This document shows, piece after piece, positions 14,083-21,133 of a DNA stretch of 64,000 nt. The first letter of the stretch is position 1; every line of letters begins with the position of its first letter. This DNA comes from a virus: positions 1-64,000 of the IMG/VR virus record IMGVR_UViG_3300042879_003909. The stretch is one strand, 5' to 3'. The position numbers and the translations under genes were made by a program. The notes beneath the pieces were generated by a model that worked only from the letters and a program-made list of their open reading frames with translations, ran no database searches and was not told where the DNA came from.

Positions 14083-14298
14083 TTATGGATCTTCGTTTTC
14101 TAGCGTTTCAGTATCGTAATCTTCTAGCTCTAAATTAAGAGCCTTTGCGATGATTTCACAGTCCCAAGCCATCATATCGAAACCCTCTAGACCCTCATCC
14201 GTGCTATAATCCCAAACTCCGTCAAGAGCGTCATAGCATGAATTTCGTAGGCGCTGTAATGCGTCTTTGACTTCTTTCAATTTTTCTGTGTCAATCAT
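14083..14298 (-). CDS. small hypothetical protein, 71 aa
   Basis: MIDTEKLKEVKDALQRL start, chosen for its AGAAAGG ribosome site; the longer frame to 14373 runs into the tRNA-like gene. Shares order and motifs with 15438-15653 (L-x-E-V-K near the N terminus, E-I/V-I-A-K/E-A/V-L-x-x-x-L-E-D at the end), so the two look like paralogues. Known phage genes of this type have no assigned function. Confidence 0.6.
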   Translation of the reverse strand: MIDTEKLKEVKDALQRLRNSCYDALDGVWDYSTDEGLEGFDMMAWDCEIIAKALNLELEDYDTETLENEDP

Positions 14299-14334
14299 AA
14301 TATACCTTTCTAAAGTAAAAAAGCGGGGAATGGT

Positions 14335-14506
14335 TGGATTCGAACCAACATAAAGGCTTGATGATTGCCCCAAGACTTTTTAGATATTTTCTCTCGCGTC
14401 CATCACTGGGATTCATCACTTCCACATTTCCGACGCGATACCTTTTTTCTAAAAATTCTTGACCGTAGGTTTAATGCTACGTGCTTTGCCGTTAAGCTAC
14501 ATCCCC
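14335..14506 (-). tRNA. tRNA-like gene with about 100-nt insertion
   Basis: 5' half is tRNA-like: acceptor GGGGATG, TA, D arm GCTTAACGGCAAAGC, A26, and anticodon-type arm CGTAG-CATTAAAC-CTACG with an 8-nt loop (possible UAA). The 3' half gives T arm GTTGG-TTCGAAT-CCAAC and acceptor CATTCCC, which pairs with GGGGATG over 7 bp. Between the halves are about 105 extra nt containing a 7-bp stem TCGCGTC/GACGCGA. Promoter at 14520-14547. Too short for an ordinary group I intron. Confidence 0.5.
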
Positions 14507-14519
14507 GTGTTGTTCTTCT

Positions 14520-14547
14520 ATTATACATTATCGACTGTCGTTGTCAA
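14520..14547 (-). promoter_or_regulatory. sigma70-like promoter for tRNA-like gene
   Basis: TTGACA, 16 bp with CGATAA, TATAAT. Predicted start is about 7 nt before the acceptor stem. Confidence 0.75.
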
Positions 14548-15118
14548 TAGTATTAGAATATTTTTTCCAAATTTCTAAATCTAGTTCAGCCGGGCTTTTG
14601 TGAGCTTGGTCACAGTAATCTAAAAAGATTCGTTCCAATTCAGCGTATTTCTTGTTGGTCGGAGTGCTTTTGGGCGCGTCGTGTCCCTGTTCTCTTAACC
14701 ATCGTAAAATATGGGTGTCTAGCACTGCATGCCTAGCATTACGTTGCGAGTGCACCACAAAAAATGAAGCGGTCTTTCTTCCTACTCCATAAACTTGTTC
14801 AAGATCATCGGCCTTAACACACGACAAAGAATCTTTTAGCTTAACAATTTCGCTGAATGCCCGGGTAATTCTTTTATATTGACCCAATTTATGAATTTGT
14901 GTTACTCGCAAAAGGGCCGAGTCGGATATCTTGTTAAGATGAATAATCCACTCAAATGGGGTCATTGTGCCCATCTGACAAGGGGTAAACAAAAAGCTTT
15001 CAAGCTTTCTTGCGGTTTGACGAGCGTTCTTGCCTGCAACCAAAATAGAAAACAAGGCGAATTCTTCTAACTCAAACTGACTACGATCAAATTTTGTAAT
15101 TTGCTCTGGAATAATCAT
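14528..15118 (-). CDS. HhH-GPD DNA glycosylase / AP lyase, 196 aa
   Basis: Base-excision repair glycosylase of the endonuclease III superfamily. The helix-hairpin-helix VYGVGRKTASFFV (about residues 109-121) keeps the lysine that acts as the lyase nucleophile in Endo III. AVLDTHILRWLR (about residues 130-141) keeps the catalytic aspartate. The four-cysteine iron-sulfur motif of Endo III is absent, as in OGG/AGOG-type enzymes. Substrate unknown; it could repair oxidised bases or act on modified phage DNA. Single-gene unit with promoter 15141-15168. Confidence 0.8.
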   Translation of the reverse strand: MIIPEQITKFDRSQFELEEFALFSILVAGKNARQTARKLESFLFTPCQMGTMTPFEWIIHLNKISDSALLRVTQIHKLGQYKRITRAFSEIVKLKDSLSCVKADDLEQVYGVGRKTASFFVVHSQRNARHAVLDTHILRWLREQGHDAPKSTPTNKKYAELERIFLDYCDQAHKSPAELDLEIWKKYSNTIDNDSR

Positions 15119-15140
15119 CCTTTTGGCTCCTTATGTAAGT

Positions 15141-15168
15141 ATTATACTATACAAACTAAGAATGTCAA
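15141..15168 (-). promoter_or_regulatory. sigma70-like promoter for HhH-GPD gene
   Basis: TTGACA, 16 bp, TATAAT. The TGA inside TTGACA is also the stop codon of the upstream lipoprotein gene. Confidence 0.75.
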
Positions 15169-15299
15169 TAGCTAGAATTTATTTCAAAAGAAATTTCGTA
15201 CTTATCAGATTCCGGCTGGGCCTTTACTGTAACCCTGTTCACCTGAGTAGTAGCACAACCTGTACACAATACAACCAAGATCAAAACTAGATATTTCAT
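15165..15299 (-). CDS. small lipoprotein, 44 aa
   Basis: MKYLVLILVVLCTGCATTQV: hydrophobic signal sequence ending in a lipobox-like LCTGC with Cys15 as likely lipidation site; mature part about 30 residues. AAGGAG ribosome site. Size and type are compatible with an outer-membrane spanin (Rz1-like) of a Gram-negative phage, but no i-spanin partner is adjacent, so this is only a possibility. Confidence 0.65.
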   Translation of the reverse strand: MKYLVLILVVLCTGCATTQVNRVTVKAQPESDKYEISFEINSSY

Positions 15300-15310
15300 A
15301 TTCTTAACTC

Positions 15311-15340
15311 CTTATACCATATATATCGGCAAGGCGTCAA
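15311..15340 (-). promoter_or_regulatory. sigma70-like promoter for lipoprotein gene
   Basis: TTGACG, 18 bp with CCGATA, TATAAG. Confidence 0.6.
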
Positions 15341-15370
15341 GAGAACATGAGATAAAAAAGAAAAAAGATA

Positions 15371-15423
15371 TACCCCCCGAAAGAGGGGGCCCGGCCGGCC
15401 CGGCTCCCCCCGTTAGAGGGGTA
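15371..15423 (-). terminator. GC-rich dyad block
   Basis: CCCCCCGAAAGAGGGGG hairpin, shared CCCGGCCGGCCCGG core, then CCCCCCGTTAGAGGGG; follows the gene 15438-15653. Confidence 0.55.
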
Positions 15424-15437
15424 GCACTTTGGGGGTA

Positions 15438-15653
15438 TTAGTCTTCTAAATTAAAACCAAGAACTTCAGCGATTACTTGACACTTTTCTATCATGCATTC
15501 AGAATGACCAAGCAAATCATCGAGACTGTCACCTGTTTCAAAATCAATTGGTTCGATACCACCTTCGTTAACAATTTTATTGAAAGAGCTGTACATCTCC
15601 TGCACTAAATTTTTAACTTCATTTAACTGAGCCGCTTTAACAAAAAACTCCAT
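15438..15653 (-). CDS. small hypothetical protein, 71 aa
   Basis: MEFFVKAAQLNEVKNLV start; paralogue-like to 14083-14298. Last gene of the unit starting at 16905; overlaps the upstream gene by 17 nt. Confidence 0.6.
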   Translation of the reverse strand: MEFFVKAAQLNEVKNLVQEMYSSFNKIVNEGGIEPIDFETGDSLDDLLGHSECMIEKCQVIAEVLGFNLED

Positions 15654-16023
15654 CGCACTGTCCTCTCAACTTAGATTTACAACCTTCCATTCCTAACCAC
15701 ACAACATCTGCATTATACACGGCTTTTTCGTTGTTGTCAACAAAAGAGCAGTATTTATAAGGATTATATTTAATGGGGCGATTCCAAATACCTTCAAACG
15801 AAGGTGTCCTAATCTCCAAGCGTTCTGCAACAACGTAAGCATGAACATTCTTACGCTGATCTTTTAGGACACGTTTCCGGCCCTTCTGCGAGACCCTAAA
15901 TTCTACGTTATAGGCGATTATATTTGTATGGTGGCCGACCACCTTGCCCCGGTGCTTAACAGAGTAGCAATCTCTATGCAAGTTCCAATAAACGTAATAG
16001 CGGGCTTTACTCATGGCTTTCAC
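15637..16023 (-). CDS. conserved phage protein with RKNVHA motif, 128 aa
   Basis: Belongs to a widespread phage/bacterial family of unknown function. N-terminal R-Y-Y-V-Y-W-N-L-H-R followed by the signature RVSQKGRKRVLKDQRKNVHA (about residues 43-62). The GTG at 16023 sits in a GTGA overlap with the upstream stop; ATG at 16014 is the alternative. Confidence 0.65.
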   Translation of the reverse strand: MKAMSKARYYVYWNLHRDCYSVKHRGKVVGHHTNIIAYNVEFRVSQKGRKRVLKDQRKNVHAYVVAERLEIRTPSFEGIWNRPIKYNPYKYCSFVDNNEKAVYNADVVWLGMEGCKSKLRGQCDGVFC

Positions 16024-16214
16024 TTATAATAAACCAAATAAATCTCGTCTGCGTCCATTTTATACCCTGACTTATCGCCTGTCAAGAGGTCATTTACTGG
16101 AAAAAACTCATCGCCAAAAGAAAAGTTTTCGTCAGCCGCAAGAACTTCTACTTCTTGTCTTAGTTGCTCGGGTGAAAGCCTCTTAAGCTTTTCTAATAAT
16201 TCTTTATAGGTCAT
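16020..16214 (-). CDS. small conserved phage protein, 64 aa
   Basis: MTYKELLEKLKRLSPEQL start; a helix followed by an acidic beta segment ending DADEIYLVYYK. Similar short proteins are common in phages; function unknown. ATG at 16214 preferred over the in-frame TTG at 16232. Confidence 0.6.
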   Translation of the reverse strand: MTYKELLEKLKRLSPEQLRQEVEVLAADENFSFGDEFFPVNDLLTGDKSGYKMDADEIYLVYYK

Positions 16215-16215
16215 G

Positions 16216-16587
16216 TCATTTCTTTTCTCCAATTAGATATACAACTTTACCATTCTCAGAATCATCAAGTTCAACATTGAAGTGTAAACTGTATTCTTTT
16301 TCATACCTTGCTTTAAGTTTTTGAAGTGCCTCAATGGCTTCATCAATACTATTACACTCAAAAATATCCCAAAGATCTATGTGTTTAATCAGCCTATCTT
16401 CCATTACTTTCTCCTTACGAGGCTTTCGCCCCGCTCCTTCGCGTTTTCCGCCGTGGGTCATGTACAATCTCCGCCTTTCGTCTACTGAACGAGTTATCAC
16501 CGCTATGATGCTGTTGCCCTCGCATGAGTCACAAATTGAAGTGTTGTGTGAATACAACAATGAACCGCATTTCCTACAATTTTTCAT
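16216..16587 (-). CDS. zinc-ribbon protein with GGKREGAGRKP motif, 123 aa
   Basis: MKNCRKCG start in an ATGA overlap. C-x-x-C (residues 4-7) and C-x-x-C (near residue 19) form a likely zinc ribbon. MTHGGKREGAGRKP (near residues 43-56) is a basic motif seen in many phage and plasmid DNA-binding proteins. An internal ATG at 16404 has its own AAGGAG site and could give a separate 62-aa protein. Confidence 0.6.
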   Translation of the reverse strand: MKNCRKCGSLLYSHNTSICDSCEGNSIIAVITRSVDERRRLYMTHGGKREGAGRKPRKEKVMEDRLIKHIDLWDIFECNSIDEAIEALQKLKARYEKEYSLHFNVELDDSENGKVVYLIGEKK

Positions 16588-16742
16588 ATTCGACACTCGC
16601 TGCATTCTCTTGGCTCTGATAATTCAACAATGTGCCACTCTGTATCGTCGTCCTCGCAATAAAGCAGGGCCGAATCGTGGTCAATAAATGGGCCAACAAA
16701 ACTTAATCCGTCTACAAAATTACCATAAACAATTACAAACAT
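16584..16742 (-). CDS. small conserved phage protein, 52 aa
   Basis: MFVIVYGNFVDGLSFVG start, DTEWHIVELSEP near the C-terminal end, a pattern of short acidic phage proteins of unknown role. A CSEC pair precedes the stop. Coupled downstream by ATGA. Confidence 0.6.
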   Translation of the reverse strand: MFVIVYGNFVDGLSFVGPFIDHDSALLYCEDDDTEWHIVELSEPRECSECRI

Positions 16743-16743
16743 A

Positions 16744-16905
16744 TTATTTTCCCTTTCTCAAAGCCCTTACAGTAAGTCTTAAACTAATCATTGCTAGCTC
16801 TGGACTTGGCCCTTGACCGTGACAATTAGCAAACTCGCCACCTAATAAAGTAGCAACATATAAACCGTTCCAGTGACTAAATTGAATGTGTGCCTTGATA
16901 TCCAT
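16744..16905 (-). CDS. HicB-like small protein, 53 aa
   Basis: MDIKAHIQFSHWNGLYVA start; the strand-strand-turn GLYVATLLGGEFANCHGQG followed by a helix SPELAMISLRLTVRALR resembles HicB-type antitoxin domains. No HicA toxin is adjacent, so it may be a stand-alone phage relative. Promoter-proximal gene of a six-gene unit. Confidence 0.5.
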   Translation of the reverse strand: MDIKAHIQFSHWNGLYVATLLGGEFANCHGQGPSPELAMISLRLTVRALRKGK

Positions 16906-16924
16906 TGCTTTCTCCTTTACGATG

Positions 16925-16952
16925 ATTATACACTATACATCGTCACTGTCAA
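16925..16952 (-). promoter_or_regulatory. sigma70-like promoter
   Basis: TTGACA, 16 bp, TATAAT; heads the overlapping genes 16905 to 15438. Confidence 0.75.
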
Positions 16953-16987
16953 GGCCCGGAGTTTAATAAAAGATATATTTTTCTTTA

Positions 16988-17042
16988 CCCCCACAAAAGA
17001 GGGGGCCCGGCCGGCCCGGCGCCCCCCGTTAGAGGGGCTACC
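16988..17042 (-). terminator. GC-rich dyad block
   Basis: CCCCCACAAAAGAGGGGG, CCCGGCCGGCCCGG core and CCCCCCGTTAGAGGGG, directly behind the stop of 17049-17255. Confidence 0.55.
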
Positions 17043-17048
17043 TTTTAG

Positions 17049-17255
17049 CTAGTTCTTGGCAACGATCTTTTTGAGGCTCAGCGTTCGATAGCCACCGTTT
17101 GCACAATCGACGGTGATATACTTGCCATTAGGGCCGATACCCCTCTTTTCAACTACTCCACTGATAGAACGCAAGATATTGCGATTACCATGCAAAGGAT
17201 AAAAAACATCGACCACGCTACCAACTTTAGCACCGATAGCCTTAAAAGAAACCAT
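17049..17255 (-). CDS. hypothetical beta-rich protein, 68 aa
   Basis: MVSFKAIGAKVGSVVDVFYP start; a G-P-N-G-K-Y-I-T-V segment followed by GGYRTLSLKKI is a pattern seen in small phage SH3-like proteins. Function unknown. Confidence 0.6.
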   Translation of the reverse strand: MVSFKAIGAKVGSVVDVFYPLHGNRNILRSISGVVEKRGIGPNGKYITVDCANGGYRTLSLKKIVAKN

Positions 17256-17340
17256 ATAAAATCCTTAAAAATAATAAATTTTAAACAAAGGATGCGACAG
17301 CTACATCTCTGCAACTGTCGCACCCCCACACAAAGAAAAA

Positions 17341-17553
17341 CTACGCTTCTTTAGTCGCAAACTTTTCAGCCTGATCTTTTCGGTAACGCTCTTGACGCTC
17401 AACAAGGGCTTTAATTAGAGAGTCTAGGCCAGACGCTCCAACCTTAACGGAAACCTCGTTATTCTCGCTGTCACGAAATTCGATTGAATCGTAATTCCAA
17501 CCAATATAGGTCGTAGAAGCATCAAACGAAACCGACTGTTTAACCTTGAGCAT
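17341..17553 (-). CDS. hypothetical protein, 70 aa
   Basis: MLKVKQSVSFDASTTYIG start; beta N-terminal part, charged helix at the end (RYRKDQAEKFATKEA). Same unit as 17049-17255, promoter at 17592. Confidence 0.6.
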   Translation of the reverse strand: MLKVKQSVSFDASTTYIGWNYDSIEFRDSENNEVSVKVGASGLDSLIKALVERQERYRKDQAEKFATKEA

Positions 17554-17591
17554 TTTAGCTCTCCTAACAAAGAAATGAAACTTACACTCTA

Positions 17592-17619
17592 ATTATACCG
17601 GGCGATCAATGATTGTCAA
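17592..17619 (-). promoter_or_regulatory. sigma70-like promoter
   Basis: TTGACA, 16 bp, TATAAT; overlaps the 3' end of 17606-17875. Confidence 0.7.
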
Positions 17620-17875
17620 ATTTCAGACCGTTAATTTCAAAATACTTTTCGCAATCATTCTTGGAGTCAATCAAGCTCTTTCCGGTGCGTTCCTTATAAA
17701 GTTTAACACACGCAAGCTTACCACGATGCTGACCCTCATACTGTTCTTCAACAGTCAAATAAATAGAATGAGCGGTCACTTCACAAAGCTTAATAATTAA
17801 CTTTGCTACGTGAGAATCCAAGAAAGGGGCAGACTTTGCCGCATTCAATAAATGTCGGATGGCTTCAGTATTCAT
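17606..17875 (-). CDS. hypothetical protein, 89 aa
   Basis: MNTEAIRHLLNAAKSAPF start; helical with three cysteines. Not recognised. Confidence 0.6.
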   Translation of the reverse strand: MNTEAIRHLLNAAKSAPFLDSHVAKLIIKLCEVTAHSIYLTVEEQYEGQHRGKLACVKLYKERTGKSLIDSKNDCEKYFEINGLKFDNH

Positions 17876-17894
17876 TCGTTTTCTCCTTTTCCTT

Positions 17895-17922
17895 ATTATA
17901 CATTATCGACAGAGGTTGTCAA
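17895..17922 (-). promoter_or_regulatory. sigma70-like promoter
   Basis: TTGACA, 16 bp with CGATAA, TATAAT. Confidence 0.75.
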
Positions 17923-17985
17923 GTTCTTTAGTAAAAATCTTACAAGTTCTTTCGGCCCGGCTTGCCCTAATTAATAGGGGGAAAA

Positions 17986-18192
17986 CTAATCTTTTCCAAA
18001 ATAATCTATGCTATCGTTATTGTGCGTTAACCCCTGCTTGGTCAATTCTCCAACAACATCGATAATCCCTTGATCTCGGTAAAGTCTTACCAAATAATCC
18101 ATACAAAATTGCTTCCATTCGTCAACACTTATTTCCCCGGATAGAAACAATCTTCGAACGTCGTCATAACTTGACCTATCATTCCATTTCAT
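17986..18192 (-). CDS. hypothetical protein, 68 aa
   Basis: MKWNDRSSYDDVRRLFLS start; acidic helical. Second gene of the two-gene unit from 18445. Confidence 0.6.
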   Translation of the reverse strand: MKWNDRSSYDDVRRLFLSGEISVDEWKQFCMDYLVRLYRDQGIIDVVGELTKQGLTHNNDSIDYFGKD

Positions 18193-18209
18193 TTCAATTC
18201 CCCTTTGTG

Positions 18210-18398
18210 CTAATAATCGTACTGACCGTGATCCCAGTCATCGCCGCCCATGTAATCCTGCCATTCCGTATATTCGTCCGGCTGGCCGTCGTCGTAGTTC
18301 TCGTTGGCTTCCTCGTCGCCCCAAAACTGGGCCATTTCCTCGGCGGTCAACTCTGGGCCATTGAATTCATCGCACTGAGACTTTTCAAAACTAGACAT
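18210..18398 (-). CDS. very acidic protein, 62 aa
   Basis: MSSFEKSQCDEFNGPEL start, then an extreme run of D, E, Y and W (ENYDDGQPDEYTEWQDY). Its N terminus (F-E-x-x-Q-x-D-E) matches 19626-19787 and 21716-21868. DNA mimicry is conceivable from composition only. Confidence 0.6.
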   Translation of the reverse strand: MSSFEKSQCDEFNGPELTAEEMAQFWGDEEANENYDDGQPDEYTEWQDYMGGDDWDHGQYDY

Positions 18399-18444
18399 TT
18401 TAATTCCCCTTTGTGTCTTTTCTATTAATCCTGCTGACTGTTTT

Positions 18445-18472
18445 ATTATACAATATATATCGTCCTTGTCAA
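18445..18472 (-). promoter_or_regulatory. sigma70-like promoter
   Basis: TTGACA, 16 bp, TATAAT. Confidence 0.75.
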
Positions 18473-18508
18473 GTGCCCGGCTGAAATAAAAAAAAGAATA
18501 TTTCTTTT

Positions 18509-18574
18509 ACCCCACCAAAAGAAGACCCCCCATTAGAGGGGGCCCGGCCGGCCCGGCGCCCCCCGTTAGAGGGG
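18509..18574 (-). terminator. GC-rich dyad block
   Basis: CCCCCCATTAGAGGGGG, shared core, CCCCCCGTTAGAGGGG; follows the GP88-like gene. Confidence 0.55.
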
Positions 18575-18590
18575 ACTTACCCGACACCAC

Positions 18591-19352
18591 CTATCTGGAG
18601 TAGCTATGTTTGACCCCCTCCTTTTTGAGTACCTTGAGGGCCTCGGATGCTTCTGAACCCTTTGGCTGTACCCCATGAATGAGGAGCCCGAAACTGGTGT
18701 ACCTCGTTTGGGGGTTGGCTGCGTGTTCATCGGTATGATCGATTTCCAAGCCTAGTTCAGTGGCTTGTTGTACACTGAACACAACTTTAGCATATCTTAG
18801 TTTATACTGTTCGATCAAGTAGTCCTCTCGACCCCCCTCGCTGGCGGTAAGCACTAGATTCTCTGGAATGTCATACAATCGGTTAACCCAGTATCGTACA
18901 CTCTTGGTGTAAGCGTAGAATAAGCGGCCCGGGTTGTTTCGAGCAACTTCAATCCAAGCGTCAAAATAATCTTGGTTGAAAAAATCACCGGCAACATGAA
19001 TCCGGCATACCCCTAAATCGTGGGGCATGCTAGACTGAATCGATTCGATCATCTCGGCTTTAGTTAATGGCCGTAAAGCGTCGAAATTGTGCTTGCGTGA
19101 ATTGTAAACGTTAGTGTATACTACTTCCTGCGAAGCGGAAAAGCAGCGGAGTTGAGTAGCCGGGCCATCTTTGATAGAACGTTTACCGTCTTTTAAAACG
19201 GCTTTAGATAGGCAATCCTTAGCGAATGGGCAAGAGTAGCCCGAAAGCAGGTCTAATGAATAAACCTTTCGGCCATCTTCCAAGTAAACAGCGATAGATT
19301 CTACTTCGGCAAGTGCTTCGATCTTTGCATTAGCTGGGCTGAATTTTAGCAT
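18591..19352 (-). CDS. GP88-like phage protein, 253 aa
   Basis: Resembles the Gene product 88 family first named in mycobacteriophages: GYSCPFAKDCLSKAV near residue 40 (two cysteines), then G-P-A-T-Q-L-R-C-F-S-A-S and V-Y-N-S-R-K-H-N-F. The cysteine/histidine set suggests a metal site; the family's function is not established. Single-gene unit with promoter 19390-19417. Confidence 0.7.
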   Translation of the reverse strand: MLKFSPANAKIEALAEVESIAVYLEDGRKVYSLDLLSGYSCPFAKDCLSKAVLKDGKRSIKDGPATQLRCFSASQEVVYTNVYNSRKHNFDALRPLTKAEMIESIQSSMPHDLGVCRIHVAGDFFNQDYFDAWIEVARNNPGRLFYAYTKSVRYWVNRLYDIPENLVLTASEGGREDYLIEQYKLRYAKVVFSVQQATELGLEIDHTDEHAANPQTRYTSFGLLIHGVQPKGSEASEALKVLKKEGVKHSYSR

Positions 19353-19389
19353 TTCTTTGTTCCTTTGTGTTATTGCCTTTGACTCTCTT

Positions 19390-19417
19390 ATTATACAATA
19401 TCGGCAACCGTTGTCAA
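19390..19417 (-). promoter_or_regulatory. sigma70-like promoter for GP88-like gene
   Basis: TTGACA, 16 bp with CCGATA, TATAAT. Confidence 0.75.
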
Positions 19418-19459
19418 GTACTTAAATTTATTTTTTATAAAATCCTGCTGACCCTACTA

Positions 19460-19589
19460 ATGGGGGATACGCTAGAAAAAAACTTTTTTGATTTTATTTT
19501 ATACCCCCCGAAAGAGTGTACCCAGATAGACACCCCCCAAAAGAGGGGGCCCGGCCGGCCCGGCTCCCCCCTTCGGAGGGGTATCCCAC
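19460..19589 (-). terminator. GC-rich dyad block with AAAAAACTTTTTT element
   Basis: AGAAAAAAACTTTTTTGATT, then CCCCCCAAAAGAGGGGG and the CCCGGCCGGCCCGG core. The A/T palindrome recurs at about 20895, 21055, 22350 and 22500. Confidence 0.5.
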
Positions 19590-19625
19590 CACAAGATACT
19601 ACCCCCGAGAGAGGAGCCCACGCTA

Positions 19626-19787
19626 CTATACCGCTAAATCGCTGACCCCCATATCGGATTCGAACTGGTGGAAAAATGCTTCGTTGTAAATCGCCGTCGA
19701 TTCGATGAAGGCTTCCAGCTCCAAGAGGTCTTCTTGGGTTGGCATGTAAACTTCGTCGCACTGCTGAGTTTCAAAAACGTTTTCCAT
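19626..19787 (-). CDS. acidic protein, 53 aa
   Basis: MENVFETQQCDEVYMPTQ start (F-E-x-x-Q-C-D-E as in 18210-18398). Acidic, helical. Start set by its ribosome site and the promoter at 19831. Confidence 0.6.
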   Translation of the reverse strand: MENVFETQQCDEVYMPTQEDLLELEAFIESTAIYNEAFFHQFESDMGVSDLAV

Positions 19788-19830
19788 TTTCCTAATCCTT
19801 TGTGTGATAGAACGTCTTTCGTATGTCTCT

Positions 19831-19858
19831 ATTATACAGTATCGGCCCGGTTTGTCAA
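19831..19858 (-). promoter_or_regulatory. sigma70-like promoter
   Basis: TTGACA, 16 bp including CCGGGCCGATA, TATAAT; followed by a leader containing CATACGAAAGAC. Confidence 0.75.
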
Positions 19859-19863
19859 GAACT

Positions 19864-20058
19864 TTATTGAAAAATCTTAGTTGGAGTCCAGAATTTTGGA
19901 CGGGCTCGGAACGGCCCTTCTTCGTCACAGAACATCATTCCATCGGGGGTACAATAATTCCATTCGCTGAAAATTTCATACCACTTTACCCAACCTTCAT
20001 CGGTTAGAATTGGCGACCCGTCTTTTGGGGCGGTTTCAATTGGTTGAATATCAATCAT
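19864..20058 (-). CDS. PIETAPKDG-motif phage protein, 64 aa
   Basis: MIDIQPIETAPKDGSPI start, a signature of short phage proteins of unknown function, usually with a W-rich body as here (WVKWYEIFSEWNY). Confidence 0.7.
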   Translation of the reverse strand: MIDIQPIETAPKDGSPILTDEGWVKWYEIFSEWNYCTPDGMMFCDEEGPFRARPKFWTPTKIFQ

Positions 20059-20089
20059 TTTCCAGTCCTTTTTCTGATTAGCTGATTAT

Positions 20090-20117
20090 ATTATATCTTA
20101 TTTATCGGCCTTGTCAA
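20090..20117 (-). promoter_or_regulatory. sigma70-like promoter
   Basis: TTGACA, 16 bp with CCGATAA, TATAAT. Confidence 0.7.
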
Positions 20118-20129
20118 GACTAAAATTTA

Positions 20130-20342
20130 GCTGAATGCCAAAATCTCAGTGACTATTACCTATCCCAGCCGCCCCTATTTATAGGGGTGTTACACACCAC
20201 AAAATTCTGCTGACCCGGAAATCCTACTGACCATTCACCCAAAAACACGCCCCTATTTATAGGGGCGCTACACCCGCCCGCCCGAGGCCCCCCGCTAGGG
20301 GGGTCAGGCCACCCAGTCGGGGGGGATAGCCCCCCTTTCGAG
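20130..20342. other. hairpin-rich non-coding stretch
   Basis: Two copies of the recurrent element ending in GCCCCTATTTATAGGGG (20,190 and 20,250 areas), then a CCCCCCGCTAGGGGGG hairpin. Likely termination signals for 20347-20682. Confidence 0.5.
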
Positions 20343-20346
20343 CGTA

Positions 20347-20682
20347 CTACTCAAAGTCATCGGCGTCGATTATACCTGCACGGATGGCCACCGTAACGAA
20401 CGCGATTTCCTTTCGGTATACCATATCCTCATCGATATTGTATTGGATATCGCCTTCTGGATTCGCTTCAAGCTGGGCCCGGTAATTTGCTACCCGAGCA
20501 GCTTTTTCGTTTTTGTGTTGCCTATGCTTGGAAGTCTTTTTTGTGGCGATACCTACCGCCTTTGCGAGAACACGTAGCGAACGAATACTACCGCCTTTCG
20601 AACGGTATTCAGCTTTCAAGTGCTTGTTGGCAAGGCCGAAAGCGTTTTCAATCGCAATGTCTAGTTCTGTGAAATCGTACAT
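20347..20682 (-). CDS. basic hypothetical protein, 111 aa
   Basis: MYDFTELDIAIENAFGLA start with AAAGGA site. Central basic segment KKTSKHRQHKNEKAARVANY, acidic C terminus ending IIDADDFE. Possibly nucleic-acid binding. Preceded by a long leader that is duplicated before 21940-22134. Confidence 0.6.
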   Translation of the reverse strand: MYDFTELDIAIENAFGLANKHLKAEYRSKGGSIRSLRVLAKAVGIATKKTSKHRQHKNEKAARVANYRAQLEANPEGDIQYNIDEDMVYRKEIAFVTVAIRAGIIDADDFE

Positions 20683-20699
20683 TCTTTTTTTCCTTTGTG

Positions 20700-20890
20700 T
20701 GAGATAAACTTGCCTTACACTACTATAACCGCACAAACTAAACAAGATTAACAGGTCCGATTTATATTTTGTGATAAAAAGATTTTTTGATTGTCGTAAG
20801 TTGTTATATCGCATAGACTTGTAGCACGAAATTATTTTACAACTTTTTTTTGGCACGATATTTGCAATAGATATAGTATAAAAGGGGGGG
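20700..20890 (-). promoter_or_regulatory. duplicated leader region, copy 1
   Basis: About 180 bp very similar to 22160-22345. Shared pieces on the sense strand: CAAATATCGTGCCAAAAAA, AATAATTTCG, AAAAAATCTTTTT, AAAATATAAATC, GACCTGTTAATCTT and GCGGTTATAGT. TTAATC with TATAGT (18-bp spacing) could be a promoter of a class different from the TTGACA set. Confidence 0.55.
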
Positions 20891-20925
20891 GAATATAGAA
20901 AAAACTTTTGTGATTTTATTACACA

Positions 20926-21130
20926 CCCCCCTAACGGGTGGTCTCACATATACACCCCCCAAAAGGGGGGCCGGGAGCCCCCGGTCCCCCCGTTAGAGGG
21001 GGTATCCCCCCTTCTGGGCTACCACCCCCCCCGTTCAGGTGGTTTTCAAAAAAATAAGAAAAGTTTTTTTCTGGAGCATCCCCCGATAGAGGGACGCCCC
21101 AAAGAGTGGCTGGGTTGCCACCCCCCTTTC
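20926..21130 (-). terminator. compound GC-rich dyad block
   Basis: Several consecutive C-run/G-run hairpins (CCCCCCAAAAGGGGGG, GGGAGCCCCCGGTCCCCCC, CCCCCCGTTAGAGGGGG) between the gene ending at 21134 and the next leader. Confidence 0.5.
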
Positions 21131-21133
21131 GGG

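Noticed and set aside
19435-19761. Minus ORF of 108 aa
   Set aside because: Reads through the GC-rich dyad block; proline/glycine/arginine-rich artefact.
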